From Methylococcales bacterium (GTDB lineage: Bacteria > Pseudomonadota > Gammaproteobacteria > Methylococcales > Methylomonadaceae): a stretch of DNA of 64,000 bases. Both the position numbers and the translations under genes were made by a program. Shown here one piece after another: positions 58,775 to 64,000 of the stretch. Location of the stretch: assembly GCA_026399075.1 (NCBI GenBank), contig JAPLRR010000076.1:1-64000 (forward strand). Direction: 5' to 3'. Position 1 is the stretch's first letter, and the number at the start of each line of letters is the position of its first letter. The notes beneath the pieces were generated by a model. That model saw nothing but the letters and a program-made list of their open reading frames with translations, made no database searches and was not told the DNA's origin.

Positions 58775-59296
58775 TTATTTAATTAGGTGATCGTTTATAT
58801 CTAAAATATGTGCAAACCAACTTTGATACCACGCAATTTTTACATAATACTTTTGGTCATACCCCATAGCCCGTGCTAATTCATTGTGGCAAATACAATT
58901 CAAAACGTGTAAGACGGGTGGCTCTTCTACTTCTATGTCTAGGCGTTCTTCAGTCCATTCGGCTAGTTTTATAGGGGTGTTGTTTATAGTACCCGATACT
59001 ATTTTCTTCTCTAATCCAATGAATCGCTTGGATAAATCGTTATGAATACGAGCCTGACGGGCTGAGCCAACCACCAAATTGATAGCTGATAGAATGGTTA
59101 CCACGGAGGCGGCAATAACAGCTATATCTTGGGCTTGAGCTTTCAATGTGCCATATACTGTTGCTGAACCCATTATTAAGGATACCGCATTGACAAAAGA
59201 GTTAAAGCGGTCATAAAAGTTACGACGTCGATTGTGGTAACGAATTGAACGACGTACACCAAATAACAAATCGTGAGTTTCGTCTTCTGTACTCAT
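58775..59296 (-). CDS. SLATT-type two-transmembrane effector
   Basis: A 173-residue protein with an N-terminal Arg-rich helix (VRRSIRYHNRRRNFYDRF), two hydrophobic helices (about 33-50, FVNAVSLIMGSATVYGTL, and 55-77, IAVIAASVVTILSAINLVVG), then a cytoplasmic helical part. The form is that of SLATT-type predicted pore-forming effectors. It differs clearly from the SLATT protein at 25.5 kb. It is the first gene of an operon with a small ORF and a P-loop ATPase; abortive membrane permeabilisation is the inferred role. Confidence 0.7.
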   Translation of the reverse strand: MSTEDETHDLLFGVRRSIRYHNRRRNFYDRFNSFVNAVSLIMGSATVYGTLKAQAQDIAVIAASVVTILSAINLVVGSARQARIHNDLSKRFIGLEKKIVSGTINNTPIKLAEWTEERLDIEVEEPPVLHVLNCICHNELARAMGYDQKYYVKIAWYQSWFAHILDINDHLIK

Positions 59297-59344
59297 TTTT
59301 TATCTTTCGCCTCTGGTTACCTTTCTGAGCAAATTGCGCGGGGA

Positions 59345-59541
59345 GTCGCTATTTTTGAGTAAAGATTTCCTTTGCTCCCAGCGTGGAAATACTCAAAAAT
59401 ACCGCGACAAGTTTAAATTGCTGCACAAGCCCCAGCCGCCCTGTTCTCCGTAGTGTGATAGGTTATATCACACCACTATGCCCAATGACTCTACGCGATT
59501 TCATAAAGCCTGAATTTTCACTACGCTACGCTTCGTGAAAA
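59345..59541. other. Structured non-coding region upstream of the SLATT operon
   Basis: Three hairpins lie in a row: a long one of 64 nt (GTCGCTATTTTTGAGTA at 59345 against TACTCAAAAATACCGCGAC ending at 59408, with an inner TTTCC/GGAAA stem); GTGTGATA/TATCACAC (59453-59473); and TTTTCAC/GTGAAAA (59515-59541). No coding frame is seen. It could be the leader of the SLATT operon, a terminator array, or a small RNA gene. Confidence 0.45.
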
Positions 59542-59565
59542 CACATGCCTTATCGCTTCTGGGGA

Positions 59566-59889
59566 CTACTCGACTCCTGTCTCGCAGCCTTCGCTAGCTG
59601 CACTAACGCCAACTCCACCGGTTGTTGCCATAGTAGCAGATGAAAATGCGCAATCAAGCAACAAACAATCTAAGGCTAGCAAACCCGTGGCACCAAGAGG
59701 CGTGATATGGCTTGGTCGGCATTCTTGTAAGAGCGGCCGTGGAGGTGGTTTTATAGTATCTATAACCGCAATTGCACCAATGTGCTCATTTTGTAAAGTC
59801 TTATCAACGCGCACTATAGATTCGGCTAGGCATGGAGAGGAAATAAAGCCGATTATAATAGCCACTGACACAATAAAATTTATTTTCAT
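59566..59889 (-). CDS. Small predicted secreted protein
   Basis: A 107-residue frame with a good signal peptide (MKINFIVSVAIIIGFISSPCLA, then ES). The mature part is short and has five cysteines (LQECRPSH, ALDCLLLDCAF, SEGCETG plus one near the cleavage site), and a Gly/Ala/Thr-rich tail. No family is recognised and no strong ribosome-binding site is visible, so expression is uncertain. Confidence 0.45.
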   Translation of the reverse strand: MKINFIVSVAIIIGFISSPCLAESIVRVDKTLQNEHIGAIAVIDTIKPPPRPLLQECRPSHITPLGATGLLALDCLLLDCAFSSATMATTGGVGVSAASEGCETGVE

Positions 59890-59966
59890 AAACGTTTAAG
59901 GCTGTTAAATTGCATAGATTTGTATAGTTCAAAACTATCGTGAAAACGATGAGTTTTTATCTGTAA

Positions 59967-60188
59967 TCAATACCTTTCTCGGCTTGCCCTAACATAATCA
60001 ACAATTTCTTCACCCGTTAAATTTAGATCAATACCGGGTATATCAAGTGGGGATTTTTCTGAATTAACAGGTGTCAACATAAAAGGTTGACCATCCGGGC
60101 CGCTAATTTGGACACGCCCTTCTTTTTTTGCTTGATTTAAAACAGCCGAAAAATTTTGTTTAGCTTCTGAAAAAGTATAGCTGTGCAT
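59967..60188 (-). CDS. Phd/YefM-family antitoxin
   Basis: A 73-residue protein: the N-terminus MHSYTFSEAKQNFSAVLNQA and VQISGPDGQPFMLTPV match the DNA-binding Phd/YefM fold. The C-terminal tail (IPGIDLNLTGEEIVDYVRAS) would wrap the toxin. It neutralises the PIN toxin and represses the operon. It follows the toxin gene by 2 nt, the reverse of the common antitoxin-first order. Confidence 0.88.
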   Translation of the reverse strand: MHSYTFSEAKQNFSAVLNQAKKEGRVQISGPDGQPFMLTPVNSEKSPLDIPGIDLNLTGEEIVDYVRASRERY

Positions 60189-60190
60189 GG

Positions 60191-60583
60191 TTAAAGCTCC
60201 ACGAGTTTGATTCCGATAGTTTTTGCGGCACTGATCAAACCCCTATCCAAGGTAAGCAGAGGCGTTTTTGTTTGACGTGCACATTGAATAAGATAGGCAT
60301 CATAAGCATAAATTTTAAGTTGCCCAACAATTTCTAACGTTTGCTTAAAGTCAACTTCAATAAATTTAATGGGTATTTCTTGATACGCTTTAAGACAGGT
60401 TAAGGCTTGGGCAATAGTAATGCGGTCACGTTTAATCATTGCTGAGAACGCATTGCCAATTTCCCAATGAACGGATAGGGGCGAATACAAGTTAGCCCCC
60501 AACGTTGAGTCAATAATCTTATGCTTTTGTATTTCATTGGTGATAACGGCTATTAACGCTGAGGTGTCTATCGTTATATCCAT
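60191..60583 (-). CDS. PIN-domain toxin (VapC-like)
   Basis: A 130-residue PIN ribonuclease with the acidic metal site: Asp in TIDTSALIAV, Glu in VHWEIGNAF, Asp in YAYDAYLIQCA and Asp in LTLDRGLI. VapC-type toxins cut tRNA or rRNA and stop translation. It lies 6 nt after the mnmA stop and may be read from the mnmA transcript; the antitoxin gene follows. Confidence 0.9.
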   Translation of the reverse strand: MDITIDTSALIAVITNEIQKHKIIDSTLGANLYSPLSVHWEIGNAFSAMIKRDRITIAQALTCLKAYQEIPIKFIEVDFKQTLEIVGQLKIYAYDAYLIQCARQTKTPLLTLDRGLISAAKTIGIKLVEL

Positions 60584-60589
60584 AAATGA

Positions 60590-61684
60590 TTAACCCTCAT
60601 TCGCCTTAGACTCAATAATCCCGCCACCCAAACATACATCGCCATCATAAAACACCACCGATTGCCCAGGCGTAATCGCCCGTTGCGGCTGGTCAAAGCG
60701 GACTTTAACGCGGTCTTCAGCTATCGGTTCTACATAACAGGCTTGGTCGGCTTGGCGGTAGCGGGTTTTGGCGGTGCAGGAGATAGCTAGTGTCAGCGGT
60801 CGGTTGTTGCACCAGTCCAATTGGCTGGCTTCTAGGGTGTTGTGCAGCATTAACGGGTGGTCATGGCCCTGGCCGACGATCAGCACATTGTTTTCCAAGT
60901 CTTTGTCCAACACATACCACGGTTCGTCGGGGGCGTTTTTAACGCCGCCTATGCCTAAGCCTTGGCGTTGTCCGAAGGTGTAATACATCAAGCCTGCATG
61001 TTTGCCGATGAGTTGGCCTTCGGGGGTGCGCATTTCGCCGGGTTGGGTGGGCAAATAGCGTTGCAGGAATTCGGTGAATTTGCGCTCGCCGATAAAACAA
61101 ATCCCGGTGCTGTCTTTTTTGCGGCTGTTGGCAAAGCCTGCTTGGTCGGCTAGGCGGCGAATTTCGGGTTTGTGTAAATGGCCTATCGGGAACAAAGTTT
61201 TCGACAAGGCTTTTTGGCCTAGGGTGTACAAAAAATAGCTCTGTTCTTTGTTGGGGTCTAACCCTTTTAACAGGCAAAATTCGCCGTTTTGTTCGGCGAC
61301 GCGGGCGTAATGGCCAGTGGCGATGTATTCTGCGCCCAGGTCGTCAATCGCGTAGTTTAAAAAGGCTTTAAATTTGACGTGTTTGTTGCATAAAATGTCA
61401 GGGTTAGGGGTGCGTCCGGCTTCAAATTCTGACAAAAACACTTCAAAGACTTCATCCCAATATTCGCTGGCAAAGTTGACGGTTTTCAGTTCTATGCCCA
61501 AGGTGTCACAAACTTGTTGGGCATCGGCGAGGTCTTCCATGGCGGTGCAGTATTCGGTGCCATCGTCTTCTTCCCAGTTTTTCATGAACAAACCGGTGAC
61601 GTGGTGGCCTTGTTCCAATAAGAGTAGGGCGGTTACTGATGAATCAACACCGCCGGACATGCCGACGATTATGTTTTTACGCAT
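60590..61684 (-). CDS. mnmA: tRNA-specific 2-thiouridylase MnmA
   Basis: Adds sulphur to position 2 of U34 in tRNA-Lys, -Glu and -Gln. The 364-residue protein shows the PP-loop [12 protein letters not shown], catalytic cysteines in [12 protein letters not shown] and [27 protein letters not shown] and [13 protein letters not shown]. The ATG at 61684 is used; a TTG 6 nt upstream is also in frame. It overlaps nudJ by 8 nt. The PrrC-like nuclease in this window may attack the same wobble base of tRNA-Lys, an inference from E. coli PrrC. Confidence 0.97.
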   Translation of the reverse strand: MRKNIIVGMSGGVDSSVTALLLLEQGHHVTGLFMKNWEEDDGTEYCTAMEDLADAQQVCDTLGIELKTVNFASEYWDEVFEVFLSEFEAGRTPNPDILCNKHVKFKAFLNYAIDDLGAEYIATGHYARVAEQNGEFCLLKGLDPNKEQSYFLYTLGQKALSKTLFPIGHLHKPEIRRLADQAGFANSRKKDSTGICFIGERKFTEFLQRYLPTQPGEMRTPEGQLIGKHAGLMYYTFGQRQGLGIGGVKNAPDEPWYVLDKDLENNVLIVGQGHDHPLMLHNTLEASQLDWCNNRPLTLAISCTAKTRYRQADQACYVEPIAEDRVKVRFDQPQRAITPGQSVVFYDGDVCLGGGIIESKANEG

Positions 61685-62138
61685 GGTCAAGATCGAGGAA
61701 TGATTTTAATATGGATAAGGGGTAGCGCTGGCCACTGAGATATTCATCCACGCTCAGCAACACCAACGGGCTGCGTAAACGATGTTGCTGCGCGACGATT
61801 TCATCACGGCTCAGCCAGTGGGTGGCGACTATGCCGTCATCCAGTTGCTGGTTTGGGTCATGGCTATGGCATTGGCCGGAAAAACAAACCCGCAGAAAAG
61901 TCGGGAACTCAGGGTTTTTGCGCCAAAGCTGCACGGAAATCAGATGCTCAGGCTCAAAGTGCCAAGCAGTTTCCTCATGGACTTCGCGTTTGACGGCGGC
62001 GATCAGGTCTTCGTCTTTTTCAAAGTGTCCGGCGGGCTGGTTAAATTCCAGTCCGCGTGGCGTGTGCTCTTCTACCAGTAAAAAGCGGTTATCGCGTTCG
62101 ATAACGGCGGCAACAGTGACATGTGGTTTCCAAACCAT
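61677..62138 (-). CDS. nudJ: NUDIX hydrolase, NudJ-like phosphatase
   Basis: A 153-residue NUDIX protein. The box reads [20 protein letters not shown] followed by TAW (Gly replaced by Ala in the last part, as is common in this group). [19 protein letters not shown] precedes it. E. coli NudJ hydrolyses nucleoside triphosphates and thiamine pyrophosphate intermediates. The start at 62138 (MVWKPHVTV) fits family alignment. The order nudJ-mnmA is conserved. Confidence 0.9.
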   Translation of the reverse strand: MVWKPHVTVAAVIERDNRFLLVEEHTPRGLEFNQPAGHFEKDEDLIAAVKREVHEETAWHFEPEHLISVQLWRKNPEFPTFLRVCFSGQCHSHDPNQQLDDGIVATHWLSRDEIVAQQHRLRSPLVLLSVDEYLSGQRYPLSILKSFLDLDHA

Positions 62139-62353
62139 TGATGATTTCCGGCTGTAAAAAGTTAATATGTTACTAGATATGAGGAACTTATGTTGGTAAA
62201 AAAGGTTAAAGACTGAAAGATTCAACGGCTATTTACGCTTTTGCCTTGCGCCCCGTTCCTTTTATGGTTTAATTTGTTAGGTACAAGAGCTTGAAATACT
62301 CTACTATTAGCACCATCTTAGACACTTAATATATTTTTGTTTATTTGCGTATT

Positions 62354-62677
62354 ATGTCCGATTTTGATCCTTTCAAAGATAATGATGACGGTTTGGCCGT
62401 CCAAGAAGCTAAGCCTAAGTTAAAAAGACCACCGTTATACAAAGTTATTTTGTTAAATGATGATTTTACGCCCATGGATTTTGTCATTGAAATCCTGATG
62501 GATTTTTTTGCCATGTCCGAACAAATGGCAACACAAGTTATGCTGCAAATACATACGCGGGGGGTTGGGGTATGCGGGACTTATTCTAAAGATGTTGCCG
62601 AAACCAAAGTCTATATAGTCAACGAATATTCTCGGGCGCACCAACATCCGTTGCTGTGTTCGATGGAAGAAGTGTAA
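62354..62677 (+). CDS. clpS: ATP-dependent Clp protease adapter ClpS
   Basis: The adaptor that delivers N-degron proteins (Leu, Phe, Tyr, Trp) to ClpAP. The 107 residues include the Clp-binding start PPLYKVILLNDDFTPMDFV, the HTRGVGVCG segment and DVAETKV. The ATG at 62354 is used (MSDFDPFKDN); a TTG 9 nt upstream is in frame. It precedes clpA by 13 nt. Confidence 0.96.
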   Translation: MSDFDPFKDNDDGLAVQEAKPKLKRPPLYKVILLNDDFTPMDFVIEILMDFFAMSEQMATQVMLQIHTRGVGVCGTYSKDVAETKVYIVNEYSRAHQHPLLCSMEEV

Positions 62678-62690
62678 ATTTGGAGCGATT

Positions 62691-64000
62691 ATGTTAAGTA
62701 AAGAACTTGAAGTCACGTTAAATACCGCCTTTAAAAATGCGCATGATAAACGTCACGAATTTATCACGGTTGAGCATTTATTGCTGGCCCTGCTTGACAA
62801 TAGCGCCGCAGAAGCCATCATCAAAGCTTGTGCTTGTGATATTAAAACCTTACGGGCGCAGTTGATCCAGTTTATTGATGAGACCATGTCACTGATTCCG
62901 CCAGGCATCCAACGCGAGACCCAGCCTACATTAGGGTTTCAGCGGGTCTTGCAACGGGCTGTTTTCCATGTCCAGGCTTCCGACAAAAAAGAAGTGACTG
63001 GCGCCAATTTATTTGTGGCCTTGTTTAGTGAGCAAGACTCCCATGCGGTCTATTTGTTGAACAAACAGGACATTTCACGGCTAGATGTGGTGAATTATCT
63101 GGCCCACGGCATTTCAAAAGTTGACCAGGACAATGAGGCTAGCGACCAGGGCACAGAAGCAGGCAACTCAGAAAACGAAGCCGCTAGCCCCTTGGAAAAA
63201 TACACCACCAACCTTAACTATGAAGCCGCCCAAGGCCGCATCGATCCCTTGATTGGTCGGGAACTGGAGTTAGAGCGCACGATACAAACCTTATGCCGCC
63301 GCCGTAAAAACAACCCTTTATTGGTTGGTGAAGCGGGCGTTGGCAAAACGGCCATTGCTGAAGGTTTGGCAAAACGGATTGTGGAAAAGGATGTGCCTGA
63401 AATCCTGTTGAACAGCACCATTTATTCACTGGATTTAGGTGCCTTGGTGGCCGGTACAAAATATCGCGGGGATTTTGAGAAACGCCTTAAATCTTTAATG
63501 AACCAACTCAAAAAAGAACCGGATTCGATTTTATTCATAGACGAAATCCATACCATCATTGGTGCGGGTTCGGCTTCCGGCGGGGTGATGGATGCGTCCA
63601 ACCTCATTAAGCCTGCGCTGGCTTCCGGCCAATTACGCTGCATTGGTTCTACGACTTATCAAGAATACCGTGGGGTGTTTGAAAAAGACCATGCCTTGGC
63701 ACGCCGGTTCCAAAAAGTCGATGTTGTGGAGCCTTCGGTTGCCGACACGATTTTGATTTTAAAAGGCCTTAAGTCACGTTTTGAATCCCACCATAGCGTG
63801 ACCTATTCAGACGATGCCTTGCGGGTGGCTGCGGAGTTGTCTGACCGTTTTATCACCGACAGGCATCTGCCAGACAAAGCCATAGACGTGATTGATGAAG
63901 CTGGCGCAAAACAGCGCATGACCATAGAAGCCGAGCGCAAGCAGGTGATTGATGTCCCTGAAATAGAAGACATCGTTTCAAAAATTGCCAGGGTTCCGGC
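62691..64000 (+). CDS. clpA: ATP-dependent Clp protease ATP-binding subunit ClpA (5' part)
   Basis: The AAA+ unfoldase that feeds ClpP, open to the right edge for 436 codons. The N-domain ([30 protein letters not shown]) and the first AAA+ module are visible: [20 protein letters not shown], Walker [17 protein letters not shown], Walker [23 protein letters not shown] and [13 protein letters not shown] ribosome-binding site TGGAG lies 5 nt upstream. The second AAA+ domain lies beyond the window. Confidence 0.97.
   Translation, partial: MLSKELEVTLNTAFKNAHDKRHEFITVEHLLLALLDNSAAEAIIKACACDIKTLRAQLIQFIDETMSLIPPGIQRETQPTLGFQRVLQRAVFHVQASDKKEVTGANLFVALFSEQDSHAVYLLNKQDISRLDVVNYLAHGISKVDQDNEASDQGTEAGNSENEAASPLEKYTTNLNYEAAQGRIDPLIGRELELERTIQTLCRRRKNNPLLVGEAGVGKTAIAEGLAKRIVEKDVPEILLNSTIYSLDLGALVAGTKYRGDFEKRLKSLMNQLKKEPDSILFIDEIHTIIGAGSASGGVMDASNLIKPALASGQLRCIGSTTYQEYRGVFEKDHALARRFQKVDVVEPSVADTILILKGLKSRFESHHSVTYSDDALRVAAELSDRFITDRHLPDKAIDVIDEAGAKQRMTIEAERKQVIDVPEIEDIVSKIARVP

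Overview
The window is one contiguous stretch of a gammaproteobacterial chromosome with a moderate GC content. Housekeeping gene order fits the Pseudomonas/Methylococcales side of the class: ilvE-waaF-waaC, hemW-pyrE, rpe...trpE-trpG, and clpA-clpS facing nudJ-mnmA...purB. No methanotrophy marker lies in the window, so placement in Methylococcales is only a guess. I found no tRNA, rRNA or CRISPR array.

Layout. 1-3.8 kb: a cut-off Rpn-family nuclease gene and a 1019-residue DUF4062-NACHT-FGE protein whose 3' end looks like the variable region of a diversity-generating retroelement (DGR). 4-10.2 kb: dusA, folE, hemH, a membrane-anchored MutS-like ATPase, purT and a lytic transglycosylase. 10.2-20.1 kb: a PAS-SpoIIE phosphatase, cmoB, an MlaC-like protein, hemB-aroE, a gamma-type carbonic anhydrase, ilvE, and waaF/waaC for the lipopolysaccharide inner core. 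20.2-28.7 kb: a dynamin-like GTPase, pyrE, hemW, rpe, a SLATT-type two-TM protein, and trpE-trpG.

28.9-38.2 kb is a tightly overlapping eight-gene type I (IC-like) restriction-modification operon: hsdM, a 34-codon ORF, fic, a DUF1016 N-domain protein, hsdS with a TAEL-type spacer repeat, a PrrC-like anticodon nuclease, a DUF1016/YhcG nuclease, and hsdR. It appears to layer DNA restriction with RNA- and protein-targeting toxins.

38.4-53.3 kb: a rare fusion of an AI-2E-family permease to a P2-type cation ATPase, a periplasmic protein, an ankyrin-repeat protein, a COG0523 GTPase, rhlE, a phospholipid-type operon (CDP-alcohol transferase, CdsA-like, PlsC-like), a CPBP protease, rsmE and bioA. 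53.4-62.1 kb: the commonly conserved nudJ-mnmA-hflD-purB block is split. hflD is missing, and a 5.8 kb defence island sits in its place: Septu PtuA/PtuB, a three-gene SLATT / 41-residue ORF / P-loop ATPase operon that I cannot match to a named system, a small secreted protein, and a PIN-toxin/Phd-antitoxin pair. The window ends with clpS and the 5' part of clpA.

Short dispersed inverted-repeat elements (at least three families, one copy nested in another) lie in the gaps, mostly beside the accessory loci. The strongest candidates for something new are the DGR-like target with no reverse transcriptase nearby, the SLATT/small ORF/ATPase operon with its structured upstream region, and the permease-P-type ATPase fusion.
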